Shown in pieces: positions 1-9,893 of a DNA stretch of 64,000 nt. The position numbers and the translations under genes are program-made. The DNA comes from Haloquadratum walsbyi J07HQW2. Its GTDB lineage: Archaea; Halobacteriota; Halobacteria; Halobacteriales; Haloferacaceae. Below the pieces are notes generated by a model that saw only the letters and a program-made list of their open reading frames with translations, was not told the origin of the DNA and did no database searches. Each line of letters opens with the position of its first letter. Position 1 is the stretch's first letter. Location: contig NZ_KE356561.1 in assembly GCF_000415985.1 (NCBI RefSeq), forward strand, positions 1,069,729 through 1,133,728, read 5' to 3'.

Positions 1-745
1 GGTTTGTATGTTTATATGCGACATCGGTAACGAAGGTACGGATATCTTCAATAGCATCAGTGTAATCTTCAAGATCAGCAACGTACCTGTCAATCATTGC
101 GGCAGCAACAGTGATATCAATACTATCATTCTCACGTTTTCCCATTACTTTGATATCAGGACCAACAACGGGATGATCTTCAGCATATGTGCTATTGAGT
201 TGCATCTCAACGGCTTGGACAATCCTTTCAGTCTCTGTGAGAGGCGCATGTCCGACACCGAATGAGGTATCATTTGCCATTGGAACCTCGGTGTCGTTCT
301 CGCCAAAGACATCTTTGAGATCCCCAGATCCTTGTCCGAATCGAACATCGACGACGACGTCCGTTTCTAGGGTCAACGCTGGGATGTTCTCCCGAAGATA
401 TGCTCGAGCCGCTTTTATTGCGGTTGAGTCAACTGGGAGTCGTTGGCCATCGTAGTTCTTTGTTGCACGCCCGACAATCAAAACATAGATTGGCTCAACC
501 ACTTCCCCACCACCGAAGTCCGGAACTGATTCACCAGCTACCAACTGTGTTTCATCGGTATTATAATGTAAAACATGACCAACACGGTCGAGATAAAGTT
601 TTGATAGCGCACGCGAAACGGTCTCTGCGATGCCGTCACAAATAGAGTCTGGGTGACCGATTCCCTTTCGCTCGACAATTTCGACCCGCTGATCTTCAAT
701 AGCATCCCGGTTGGCTGCCTCGATTGCAATATTCCGCTTAGTCAT
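1..745 (-). CDS. mat: S-adenosylmethionine synthetase, archaeal type (3' end outside the window)
   Basis: Makes S-adenosylmethionine from methionine and ATP in the cytoplasm. The reverse-strand translation opens MTKRNIAIEAANRD, followed by VEIVERKGIGHPDSICDGI near residue 25 and FGGGEVVEPIYVLIVGRAT near residue 85. These blocks are typical of the archaeal synthetase, which differs from bacterial MetK. About 248 residues are visible; the family is about 400, so the C-terminal part lies beyond base 1. An in-frame upstream ATG at 769 would add eight residues, but the 745 start fits the family better. The next gene upstream, the CYTH protein, is on the same strand 72 bases away. Confident in function; the start is slightly uncertain. 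Confidence 0.93.
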   Translation of the reverse strand, partial: MTKRNIAIEAANRDAIEDQRVEIVERKGIGHPDSICDGIAETVSRALSKLYLDRVGHVLHYNTDETQLVAGESVPDFGGGEVVEPIYVLIVGRATKNYDGQRLPVDSTAIKAARAYLRENIPALTLETDVVVDVRFGQGSGDLKDVFGENDTEVPMANDTSFGVGHAPLTETERIVQAVEMQLNSTYAEDHPVVGPDIKVMGKRENDSIDITVAAAMIDRYVADLEDYTDAIEDIRTFVTDVAYKHTN

Positions 746-817
746 TATTCCCGTTTTTTCATCGGTCATCCTATAACTTGTGGAAACCTTCTCAAGAGAA
801 AATATTACTCATGAGAA

Positions 818-1405
818 TTAATTTGATGAGTCATCAAGAAGTAACCCAAGATATGAGGTTTGGATCTGATCGTCCGGGTCTACTCCCAAGGTCGCAAGCG
901 TGTCAATGAGACCTGACCGCACAGCCGGGATATCTGATTCAGCCGACGTCGTCGCTTCAGCCTCGATAAACTCACCAAGGTCAGCAACAGTATCAAGAAC
1001 AATTGTGTGTGTGACATCGTCTGTATACGCAAGTGTGTAGATATCACGATCTTTCACTACAGTGGCAGCCGGATCGAATCCCAATTCATCGAGGATGTCA
1101 GCAACTACAGAGTCATCACCGACCGATACCTCATGTTCTTTACGTGTTTTTGATGTTGAATCAATCCGTGGACCCTTATATGTAAGTTCAGTCGTTGATG
1201 AGGTTGCGTCGCTTTTCTCATCAGGTATATGTCGCTTTTCTCGTCGGATTCGAAGCGCCTCATCCGTCGTTGCAAAATCGCGATGCGGTGCATTGTAATA
1301 TGTATCGCGCTGGGTGACATGTCTAACGTACGTCGAATTGGTTTCTGTGAGCGCGGACTCAATTTCATCGTGAGACGCACGGACTTTGAGTTCAACCTCG
1401 TACAC
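818..1405 (-). CDS. CYTH-domain protein (CyaB / class IV adenylate cyclase-like)
   Basis: A 195-residue protein with the N-terminal EVELK signature (residues 3-7) of the CYTH triphosphate tunnel fold. Alternating charged strands such as ALRIRREK and ELTYKGPR should line the tunnel, and the C-terminal DLGEFIEAEA motif is typical of CyaB relatives. Such enzymes bind triphosphates and divalent metal; members are adenylate cyclases, thiamine triphosphatases or inorganic triphosphatases. The archaeal substrate cannot be told from sequence. It lies upstream of mat on the same strand, and the 72-base gap would allow co-transcription. Length is normal for the family. Confidence 0.85.
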   Translation of the reverse strand: MYEVELKVRASHDEIESALTETNSTYVRHVTQRDTYYNAPHRDFATTDEALRIRREKRHIPDEKSDATSSTTELTYKGPRIDSTSKTRKEHEVSVGDDSVVADILDELGFDPAATVVKDRDIYTLAYTDDVTHTIVLDTVADLGEFIEAEATTSAESDIPAVRSGLIDTLATLGVDPDDQIQTSYLGLLLDDSSN

Positions 1406-1678
1406 ATAGCTCTCGTATGACCGAATTGAAATAAATCGTCTGGTCCGTCGAAGCTCATCAGATAGTGGTTCGGAAGGTGCCCTCTCAAAATAATACGGTC
1501 AATGCACTCTCTTAGTCGCTCACGTAGTCAAGAAGGTCCTGAATTCAAATAGAATATGATATTTGGATAATACTCAGATTATGAGTTCACTAGCTTGACA
1601 ATTAATCACTGACTTGTGCGTAGTGATCTCCAGGGTCGAAACGTGATTCTTAAGAGTCAGACGGGAAATATTCAGTAT

Positions 1679-2731
1679 ATGAGTGACGAACCGCAGGCGG
1701 AAGAGGCCGATACGGCCGATTCGGGCATTCAAGACGGTGACTTTGTCCGTCTTGCATACACCCTTCGAACGCAGGAAGATGAATCTGTCATCGACACCAC
1801 TGATCCAGAGGTTGCTACAGAAGCAGGACTGGATGACGATGAGCGTGAATTTGAACCTCGTGTATTAGTTATTGGTGCAGGGCATCTGTTCCCGTCAGTC
1901 GAAGATGTTATTCTCGGAGCAGACGCTGGTGATAGCGGAACTGTTGATATATCTGCGGATGACGCCTTCGGTGAGTATGATGATGATGAAGTCCGAACGA
2001 TTAGTGCGAATAAGATTGACGAGGATAATCAATATCCTGGTGCACAGGTGCAGATTGATGACCAACAAGGTCGTATTATAACCATCATTAATACTCGGGC
2101 ACGTGTTGACTTCAATCACCCACTCGCCGGTCAGGATCTTGAGTATGAATATGAAGTGCGTGATATCGTCGAAGATCCTGAAATAAAAGCTGAGAGTTTG
2201 CTTGGAATGTATCTCCAGACGCCGCCAAGTGTTCAGATTGAGACTGATATGGTTGAAGAGCAAAAACCTATTGAGACGGCGGACGAGTCAGAGTCAGAAG
2301 CCGATGTTGACGGAGAGAGTGATATTGAGGCTGAAATTGAAGCCGAGGCTGAGTTAACAGCCGAAACTGAGACCGAAACGGTCGAAGTTGAAAAAGAGAC
2401 TCTCTACGTAGATTCAACACCCGAGATGCAGATGAATCAACAATGGCTTTTCTCAAAACAACAAATTGCAGAGGAAGTCATTGACCGGATTGATATTGAT
2501 CGGATGATCATTCAGGAGACGCTTGATGGTCAAGGTGGAATGATGGGAGGTCTTGGTGGTATGATGGGCGGTATGGGTCCTGATCTTGATGCTGAGGAGG
2601 ATGCCGGGGCAGATATTGATGAGTCGGATGATGTTGATATTGAAGAGACGGTCGAAGATCTTGAAGATCTCGAAGATGTAGATATTGACGCTGAGGAACT
2701 AGCTGCTGAACTAGGTGACGTCGAAGAGTAA
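1679..2731 (+). CDS. FKBP-type peptidyl-prolyl cis-trans isomerase (SlyD-like) with acidic tail
   Basis: Catalyses cis-trans isomerisation of prolyl bonds and acts as a folding helper. The FKBP domain (residues about 15-190) shows GDFVRLAYTLRT, VLVIGAGHLFPSVEDVILG and the flap insertion DAFGEYDDDEV seen in SlyD relatives. A long Glu/Asp-rich linker (about residues 200-245) leads to a second conserved segment, then a methionine/glycine stretch (MMGGLGGMMGGMGP) and a very acidic end. I chose the ATG at 1679 (350 residues); an upstream in-frame GTG at 1616 adds 21 residues with no family resemblance. The Met/Gly repeat could bind metal or be disordered; this is inference. Confidence 0.9.
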   Translation: MSDEPQAEEADTADSGIQDGDFVRLAYTLRTQEDESVIDTTDPEVATEAGLDDDEREFEPRVLVIGAGHLFPSVEDVILGADAGDSGTVDISADDAFGEYDDDEVRTISANKIDEDNQYPGAQVQIDDQQGRIITIINTRARVDFNHPLAGQDLEYEYEVRDIVEDPEIKAESLLGMYLQTPPSVQIETDMVEEQKPIETADESESEADVDGESDIEAEIEAEAELTAETETETVEVEKETLYVDSTPEMQMNQQWLFSKQQIAEEVIDRIDIDRMIIQETLDGQGGMMGGLGGMMGGMGPDLDAEEDAGADIDESDDVDIEETVEDLEDLEDVDIDAEELAAELGDVEE

Positions 2732-2829
2732 TCGGGCACTGTTGACAGTGAGTGTTGAATGATTTTTAATTGTTTTTTCTGTAAACAACATCTCGGTAAT
2801 TGCCGAATATATCTATGTATCTACAGATG

Positions 2830-3265
2830 AACGAAGCGGCTTAGATCGTTCAGGCACGCTATGTAATATTAGCGATATAAACATGCCCGATAGTCCACGT
2901 GGTGGTGAATTTCTATGCGTGACGATGACACCCGCTACCGTGGTTCCAAGTGCCCGAGCCATTGCAGCTGTCTTCGCAGCGTCTCGAATGGAGGCAACTG
3001 CTGGTGTTGTAACAACGATAACCATGTCTGCAACTCAAGATGGGCGGGCTGCATCCGAACCAGCTCTCGCAGGACAGTGTGTACGGATCAGTCGAATCGA
3101 CATAGTCCGTTTCAGACAATGAATCGATACTAGTATGAGCAGTGCCGGCAAGTCGATATAGATTCGGAAGATCGTAATCTGCATCGACAGCGACTGCAGA
3201 GCCTCTGACAGCGCGAGCGTTGTTATTTCGCTACAGCCACCCTTACCACCAGCAATCGCGAACAT
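2830..3265 (-). pseudogene. Relic of a MinD/ParA-family ATPase
   Basis: Three short reading frames on the reverse strand join into one degraded MinD-like protein. The first starts at 3265 with MFAIAGGKGG, the deviant Walker A start of the family, but continues CSEITT where GKTT is expected, so the nucleotide-binding lysine and threonine are gone. A second frame holds VDADYDLPNLYRLAG (switch I-like). A third has VIVVTTPAVASIRDAAKTA and ARALGTTVAGVIVT, the late part of the domain. The middle (Walker B region) appears deleted, since the total is far shorter than the usual 200-280 residues. MinD proteins position cell-division, motility or chemotaxis complexes at the membrane; this copy should be inactive. 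Confidence 0.68.
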
Positions 3266-3447
3266 GCTGAAATGGTCTGGTCGGATTATGATTTGAATAT
3301 CCGGACCTTTCAATAATCGTCAGACAGATATCGTATAATTCACCCTATCAGTTCGGGTTATTAGAGCTGAAATAAGGGGTCATAACGATAGTGTTCAATA
3401 CGACCCAGGTAGGAATGCAACGGTATTATGACATCAGGTTCAGAATA

Positions 3448-3825
3448 CTATTCATCTTGACAGCATCCGCCTGCTTCGCCGCCGAAATCAACAGCCAATG
3501 GATCTGAGATTGCTTTATTGACATCTTCGAGCTTCGACTGAAGTGTTTTTTGTGCATCAAGATACGCTGCCATCTTCGGCATATCATGTAGTGCTGACTG
3601 TGCAGACTTCACCTCATCAAGCATCTCTTGAGTAGCGGTGCCGGCTTGACGGGCACTCATAAACTCTTCACGGCGATTCTGGAATTCTGTGATCTGTGAT
3701 TGAATCTCATCATCTGCCTCAACCGCTGTCTTTGTTTCTTCGAACCTTTTATACTCTGTCGTATCAGCAATCGCCTCACCGAGTTCGCTTCCTAACTGTT
3801 CAAGTTTGTCTGTCTGAATGCTCAT
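3448..3825 (-). CDS. YlbF/YmcA-family protein
   Basis: A 125-residue, almost wholly helical protein with the YlbF-family layout: an N-terminal helix, a central charged coiled coil (residues about 35-75) and a C-terminal amphipathic helix (KMAAYLDAQKTLQSKLEDVNKAI). In Bacillus, YlbF and YmcA form part of a complex influencing RNase Y and biofilm or competence; the archaeal role is not known. The tail GGEAGGCCQDE has a vicinal cysteine pair, typical of haloarchaeal members and possibly metal- or redox-linked. I chose the ATG at 3825; the ATG at 3855 would add ten residues. It stands alone between the MinD relic and a divergent membrane-protein gene. Confidence 0.8.
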   Translation of the reverse strand: MSIQTDKLEQLGSELGEAIADTTEYKRFEETKTAVEADDEIQSQITEFQNRREEFMSARQAGTATQEMLDEVKSAQSALHDMPKMAAYLDAQKTLQSKLEDVNKAISDPLAVDFGGEAGGCCQDE

Positions 3826-4039
3826 GCTTGTATCTATGATTGGAACGTATTTCAAAGTGCGGTCGTGTCTATTAAAAATCGTGTATCATCAGACAATTAA
3901 TTACAATGCTGAATCAGCATACTGTGATATTATACTCAATTCTTCGTGAGATTGTTTTGTATTCGATGAAATCGAAATGATACCACACCAGAGTTGAGTG
4001 AGCAAAAGAATCTAACAGTTGAATTGATTATGTGCATAT

Positions 4040-5581
4040 GTGGCACCTGTCTCAGTTAATCGGTTCGCGACATTACTTCGCGGACTTGAGCAATCCCGTT
4101 TCATTGATTTTGTAGCTGCCCTCTGGGACGCGCGGAGTGATACAGATGTAACAGTTGGGCAGCGATTCATTCATGTCGGTGATTCAGATGAGAATGAATC
4201 GCAGACTGTGATTGCTGTGATTGGTCATTCATGGATTCCAGACCGATTTCGTCAGTTCAGTGTTCCTGAGACAGTTGATATATTGATCACGACACAGCAG
4301 ACAAAACGATATATAGAAACAACTGATGCTGTTGACGCACGTATCATTGGTCCCGCAGAGTTACACTCAATTGCACTATATGCTGTCTCGCGACCGACGG
4401 CTGAGACGCTTTTCAATACATACTTTGATACTTCTATTACAGTAAACAGCTCACATAATCGTGAAAGGAACGCTCACCACCGCATTGATAATTATATTGG
4501 ATATGAATTATCAGACACTCTAATATCGTTGATACAAAATACACGGTTCAGGCGTTCAAGACCCGTGGGGACAGTATTTATACTCATAATTATCCTGATC
4601 ATAATTGCAGGTAGTGGAATCGCACTTGGCGTGATGCCTGGAACAGCATCAAATGTCTCACCGGGGCTATCCTCAGAAGATTCCACAGTAGGGACGGCTA
4701 TCAATGAATTGACTGTCGAGATTCAGATGTTCCTTGGAATTTCATCAACTAATGCTGAACAGCAGTCATTGTCACGATCAGAGTCTGAGACAACATCTGC
4801 ACCGTTAGATCCTGGAAGTCAATTAACATCAAATGAGTCACAGTCTGGAGAGACAGAAGGAAACACTCAAACATTGCTTGGGTATCCACCAGGTGTCACG
4901 ACGACCGGTATTGTGGACCCAGACCGATTAGCAGCAGCACATGCTAATACTGTTTCAGGACAGTCATATCGATATGACGTCAATAAACAGCATGTCAATG
5001 CATTCGGTGGACAGACCTGGCAAGAACTCTCAGAAGAAGCAATAGTGGCAAGTCAAGTAGAATACTTATACACTGCAACAGGAACATTACAATCAACAAA
5101 TGAGACAGAGGATGTGAATTTAAGCGTCTACGCTGACAGGTCAGACGCATACATTCGAGTCGATCGCGAAAGTGAAACAAATGTTTCATTTGGGAAATTT
5201 TCAGTCAGTGGTGGTGAGTTTGGAAGCAACAATGGGCGATTTGCCAACCGTGCAGAAAGTATTCTGCAACGGTATCTTGACACCTCAGAGTCACGGATTG
5301 TGCTCTCGAAACTGAACAATGAAACATATAGCATCGTTGCAACTGGACAGCCATTTGGTTTAAATACAGACGGCCGTGTCAACGATTATCAAGCAGTCGC
5401 TCAGGTGAACGAACAGGGGTTTGTCTCATCATTTACCGCATCGTATCGTCGTGTTACAGAGAACAAAACTACTACCGTCTCTGTATCGTTCAATTATGAG
5501 GATATCGGATCAGCAACTCCATCACAGCCTCAGTGGTACACAACAGCACAAAATGAAACCGCGAGGTCAACACGAGAGTAG
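4040..5581 (+). CDS. Membrane protein: nuclease-fold-like N domain, one membrane helix, large exported domain
   Basis: A 513-residue protein starting at GTG. Residues 1-135 resemble the restriction-endonuclease-like fold domains found in many haloarchaeal membrane proteins (FIDFVAALWDARSDTDVTV, VDILITTQQTKRYIETT, ARIIGPAELHSIALYAVSRPT), but no complete D-ExK catalytic motif is evident. One strong transmembrane helix follows (GTVFILIIILIIIAGSGIAL, about residues 175-197). The rest is a Ser/Thr/Asn-rich exported region whose part from about residue 290 (DPDRLAAAHANTVSGQSYRY) resembles haloarchaeal lipoprotein-type DUF7537 domains. The split suggests an internal sensing or binding domain tied to a surface domain. 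Function unknown. Confidence 0.75.
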   Translation: MAPVSVNRFATLLRGLEQSRFIDFVAALWDARSDTDVTVGQRFIHVGDSDENESQTVIAVIGHSWIPDRFRQFSVPETVDILITTQQTKRYIETTDAVDARIIGPAELHSIALYAVSRPTAETLFNTYFDTSITVNSSHNRERNAHHRIDNYIGYELSDTLISLIQNTRFRRSRPVGTVFILIIILIIIAGSGIALGVMPGTASNVSPGLSSEDSTVGTAINELTVEIQMFLGISSTNAEQQSLSRSESETTSAPLDPGSQLTSNESQSGETEGNTQTLLGYPPGVTTTGIVDPDRLAAAHANTVSGQSYRYDVNKQHVNAFGGQTWQELSEEAIVASQVEYLYTATGTLQSTNETEDVNLSVYADRSDAYIRVDRESETNVSFGKFSVSGGEFGSNNGRFANRAESILQRYLDTSESRIVLSKLNNETYSIVATGQPFGLNTDGRVNDYQAVAQVNEQGFVSSFTASYRRVTENKTTTVSVSFNYEDIGSATPSQPQWYTTAQNETARSTRE

Positions 5582-5815
5582 CATTTCACTGAGAGATTAA
5601 AATATATTTCTTCCTCGTTCAAAAATAATGTTGACTGTTTTTGTATCGATACGACTGTGGTTTTCTGAGTTGTGTTTATGTAAGTAATTTGATGCACAGA
5701 TCACCACGAAAGTGCAGAATCTTTCAGGATAAATCAATGGAAAAAACCGGGTAACTCGAGGCTTTGACATCACCAGTGAACAACAGTTATGCGGCCAGAC
5801 AGGTTATATTTCACA

Positions 5816-6850
5816 ATGAGTCAAGAACCTGCAACTGAAGGAGATCTTCGAAATACTGGTATGTCACTCAAACACGACCGAGAGTGGGATTACGAACTTG
5901 ATCGGATTGTTGAGGAAATTGCGGAGCGTGATGCAGACCGCGTTGGATTGCAATTCCCTGAAGGACTCAAGCGACGTGGTCCAGCAGTCGCAGATGATCT
6001 TCGGGAACTGTGTGGCGATGATGTGACCTTTATGCTCTCTGGTCAGCCATGTTATGGTGCCTGTGATCTTGATACATATCTGATGCGTCGGACGGATGTA
6101 TTCGTGCATTTCGGACACTCACCAATGAAAGAGTCAGATAAGATCATATATGTGCCATTATTCTCGAATGTTGATCCATTCCCGATTCTTGAAGAGGCGG
6201 TTGACGAGCTACCCAAAGACGATGTGGGTCTCGTAACGACTGCTCAACATATGAATCAGTTTGATTCGATGGTTACGTGGCTTGAAACGCGTGGATTCGA
6301 GGTTCACACTCGAAAGGGTGATGACAGGTTAACACATGAGGGGCAAGTGCTAGGATGCAATTACGCATCAGCAGATATTGACGCTGATCAGGTGCTCTAT
6401 GTCGGTGGTGGAAAGTTCCATCCACTCGGGCTTGCAATGGAACATCCGGACAAACGGGTTTTGATCGCAGATCCAGTCAACAATGTCGTGACCGTTGCTG
6501 ACACCGAGAAGTTCATGAAACAACGCTATGCGGCTGTGCACAAGGCAATGAGTGCTGATAAGTGGGGAGTGATTTTCTGCACGAAGATTGGACAAGGCAG
6601 AATGGATACTGCTGAGTCTATTCTTGCGGACAATGATAATACATATCTCATCACAATGGATGAGGTGACACCAGACCGGCTTCGAAACTTCGATATGGAT
6701 GCATTTGTCAATACGGGTTGTCCGCGAATCACTACCGATGATGGACCACAATTCCACAAACCAATGCTTACGCCGGGCGAGTATCGAATCGCTGTCGGTG
6801 ATAAGCCATTAGACTCACTCTCTTTCGATACATTCCATGGCACATGGTGA
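5816..6850 (+). CDS. dph2: Diphthamide biosynthesis enzyme Dph2 (2-(3-amino-3-carboxypropyl)histidine synthase)
   Basis: Transfers the 3-amino-3-carboxypropyl group of S-adenosylmethionine to a histidine of elongation factor 2, the first step of diphthamide formation. This is a radical enzyme that holds a 4Fe-4S cluster with three cysteines, one per domain. Candidates are visible in GQPCYGACDLD (Cys79 or Cys83), VLGCNYASADI and NTGCPRI. RVGLQFPEGLKRRG near residue 42 is characteristic. Length (344 residues) matches archaeal Dph2. The ATG at 5816 was chosen over 5789, whose extra nine residues lack family resemblance. It is a single gene; the substrate-related mat gene is 5 kb away. Confidence 0.93.
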   Translation: MSQEPATEGDLRNTGMSLKHDREWDYELDRIVEEIAERDADRVGLQFPEGLKRRGPAVADDLRELCGDDVTFMLSGQPCYGACDLDTYLMRRTDVFVHFGHSPMKESDKIIYVPLFSNVDPFPILEEAVDELPKDDVGLVTTAQHMNQFDSMVTWLETRGFEVHTRKGDDRLTHEGQVLGCNYASADIDADQVLYVGGGKFHPLGLAMEHPDKRVLIADPVNNVVTVADTEKFMKQRYAAVHKAMSADKWGVIFCTKIGQGRMDTAESILADNDNTYLITMDEVTPDRLRNFDMDAFVNTGCPRITTDDGPQFHKPMLTPGEYRIAVGDKPLDSLSFDTFHGTW

Positions 6851-7095
6851 AATACCTCGAAATCAGATCCTGAAGCTTCATAATTCCACGACGCGCTTTG
6901 TACCGGTAGCTTTTCACTGAGCTGACGACGTATGGAGCGCAGTTGCATAGACGTGACTTTAGAGCATCCCGGTCAGACCTACTTGAAGCTTGATTGAGAA
7001 CAGTTTTTGCTGGGTTCAAATTTCTTTTTTGACACGAGTGTGCGTCACTATGTGTCTATCAATAATGGTTAATCCATGGCGTCAACATAGATGAT

Positions 7096-7935
7096 ATGGT
7101 TGATATTGAAAGCGATTGGGGGGCATGGCTCCCGCGTTCTGTCGAAGCAGCATCACCTGACACGGTGGCTGTCTGGTATCTTGGATGTAATGGGTTTTTC
7201 CTAAAGGGTAATCGGGGGACGACAATTGCAATTGATCCATATGTTGGGATTGGCGACCCTCCACGAACGGTTCGGATGATTCCAATACCATTCGATCCTG
7301 ATGATATAACGACTATGGATGCAGTGTTAGCGACTCATGAGCATACTGATCATACTCATGGTCCATCACAGGGTCCAATTCTTGAATCAACAGATGCGCA
7401 CTTCTATGGGCCTGATGATTCAATCCAGGTCGCACGCAAGACCGAGGCGTGGCAGAGTGAATACGATATCGATGACACACAATTTCGGATTATATCAGAG
7501 GGTGAAACGATTGACATTGGAGAGTTTACAGTTCATGTTGAGTACGCTCACGATCCCGACTCGACGCACCCAGTTTCATACGTGATTGAGCATGAAACAG
7601 GGACGTTTTTTCATGGTGGTGACACAAAACCGCATGAGGATTTTGACGCACTCGGAAATGAGTATGATATTGACCTTGGGGTACTTGCATTTGGCTCAAT
7701 TGGCAATATCGATGATAAGACGACCGGTGAGCCTGTCCAGACAAAATGGTACGCAACAGAGAATGAGATTATCCGGGCAGCAGCAGACCTCAATATTGAT
7801 CGGCTCCTCCCAAGTCATTGGGACATGTGGAAAGGATTGACCGCGGATCCAACGGCGCTACATACGCATGCACGGAGCTACATATCTCCTCGAGTTCTTG
7901 AAATTGCTGAAATTGGCGACCGTATTAACTTATAA
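7096..7935 (+). CDS. Metallo-beta-lactamase-fold hydrolase (UlaG/YtnP-like)
   Basis: A 279-residue cytoplasmic hydrolase of the metallo-beta-lactamase fold. The metal-binding motif HEHTDH sits at residues 81-86, with later ligands in VEYAHDPDSTHPVSYV, FFHGGDTKPH and LLPSHWDMW. The closing tryptophan-rich LPSHWDMWKG motif resembles UlaG-type L-ascorbate-6-phosphate lactonases, but substrate cannot be assigned. An ATG five bases upstream is out of frame, so the 7096 start is used. It is followed at once by the accessory region, so it marks the left edge of the variable segment. Confidence 0.85.
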   Translation: MVDIESDWGAWLPRSVEAASPDTVAVWYLGCNGFFLKGNRGTTIAIDPYVGIGDPPRTVRMIPIPFDPDDITTMDAVLATHEHTDHTHGPSQGPILESTDAHFYGPDDSIQVARKTEAWQSEYDIDDTQFRIISEGETIDIGEFTVHVEYAHDPDSTHPVSYVIEHETGTFFHGGDTKPHEDFDALGNEYDIDLGVLAFGSIGNIDDKTTGEPVQTKWYATENEIIRAAADLNIDRLLPSHWDMWKGLTADPTALHTHARSYISPRVLEIAEIGDRINL

Positions 7936-8144
7936 TTGCACGTAATTATACTAATGCGTTTACTCCCGGTAATAAATGTTAAACATGATTTATTTTTGAA
8001 GGACCTGTGTCGTACGGTACATCACTGGTATGTGCCCTGACCGATATCGCTGGAGTTAGGATTATAAAATAAATCTTGAAAGCACAATCTGTTTAATATC
8101 TGATTACTGAGAATCGAGGAGAAAGCCTCGTGTGCTTTCGCGCG

Positions 8145-8738
<594 letters not shown>

Positions 8739-9010
8739 CGCTCCGGGCGAGTCGAACCGTGTACCTCGCTGGTTGAATAGAATAGAATAGCCAGTCATGT
8801 GTAATGCTCGCTGTCTGCGAGGAGAGAGGATCTTTTGACAGAGTTATACGCGCTGGAACGCACACCGTTGGTCACAATTCGGTGGCAACCTTCGAGGGGT
8901 CACGCAAACGCGAACGCGTATCTGAATCCCGAGCCCGAGGAACCGCGCAACCTACAGATCCACTTCGTGGAATCCCGCGTCGCGTCTTTAGGCGCGGGAG
9001 GATGTCAACT
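8739..9010 (+). mobile_element. Right end of the IS1341-type element, with terminal hairpin (candidate omega-RNA region)
   Basis: The 270 bases after the tnpB stop hold no convincing gene and end in a GC-rich hairpin. Arms CCCGCG (8974-8979) and CGCGGG (8993-8998) are followed by GAGGATGTCAA, which I recall as a common right-end sequence of haloarchaeal IS1341-type elements. In active elements this part encodes the 3' end of the omega-RNA scaffold, with the guide lying just outside the element from about 9010. A short GAATA triplet repeat lies at about 8775-8788. The extent of the RNA is inferred from position, not from a structure calculation. Confidence 0.5.
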
Positions 9011-9893
9011 GCGAAACAAGCGTTCGGTTGGGAAGTAATCTAGGTCATTTTTCATCCACTTATTTCACCGAAATCACACATCACAACCCTACTAAACATA
9101 CTGTAGTCTCAGTTTCCAAACCGTCGTATTGATATAGCGCTATATGGTTTATACGTCGAAAGACGGACACAGACTAAGAATCATTAATGTAATATGGATT
9201 ATCTATTATTATACACTATCGGGAAGTATCGGCGTATATGACTCGGTGATACTCTGATAGTTCACATTGTCCACACTGAGTAGAATTCAAATAACTAGAA
9301 TCATTACATATAGGAGCTCTCTGCATTTATCGGTCAAACTCGTCTATTACTGCATCGATAATCGTTTTAGTTTATAGGTATTCTCGTCACATTTTCACCT
9401 ACCGTTGCAATAGAGAGAAAACCCGCACAGGGATTGAAACAGCGAATACTGTTGTGTAGCGATTGAAACAGCATACCCTCGCCTTTGAGTCGTGATCAGC
9501 ATCGGTTTGATTCGACACACACAAGTTCTCCCTACAAGCTAGCAGAGAGGAGGCCGAATCATGTCTGAGACTACGCATATAGCACGGGTGAGCGTGCCTC
9601 TATTGACGACTTATCTGATAAGGCGATTACGGCTCACACCACATTACCGCCGTAAATATTCAGTTGAAAGCTGGTGTGCTGTCGATAGATTTAGTTGGGT
9701 AGTTGAATACTCTTAGGTGGTCGTCTTGTGACCTATGCGACCATTGATGACACCCACTGACTCACCGACATCCCCCTTCGTCCGGGGAACATAGGCACTC
9801 CACTTTCCCCCAGTGTTAATTCCCGATGACCATGTGGTTCACCGAAAATAAAATGTGTAATATGTGCATAAACGAGAGTGACCGGTGAGTCTG
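9011..9893. other. Intergenic, relic-like sequence; one weak 51-codon frame
   Basis: No supported gene. A short plus-strand frame at 9561-9716 reads YRRKYSVES near its end, which resembles the YRRRW-type motif of DDE transposases, but it is too short to call. Two copies of GATTGAAACAGC occur 29 bases apart (9432 and 9461); the first is preceded by CCGCACAGG, giving a CRISPR-repeat-like 3' end, but there is no array. Confidence 0.35.

Noticed and set aside
6851-7095. Search for a tRNA ending in the GGTTCAAATTTC stretch near 7015
   Set aside because: No acceptor or anticodon stems can be matched upstream.
8016-8036. Imperfect hairpin GGTACAT/ATGTGCC as possible left end of the TnpB element
   Set aside because: One mismatch, no terminal motif, and the N-terminal tnpB part is missing, so the left end cannot be located.
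9432-9472. Two copies of GATTGAAACAGC, the first preceded by CCGCACAGG, like the end of a CRISPR repeat
   Set aside because: Only two partial units 29 bases apart, too close for repeat plus spacer, with no further copies or cas genes.
9561-9716. 51-codon frame with YRRKYSVES, transposase-like
   Set aside because: Too short and without other conserved blocks; kept only as a remark in the intergenic entry.
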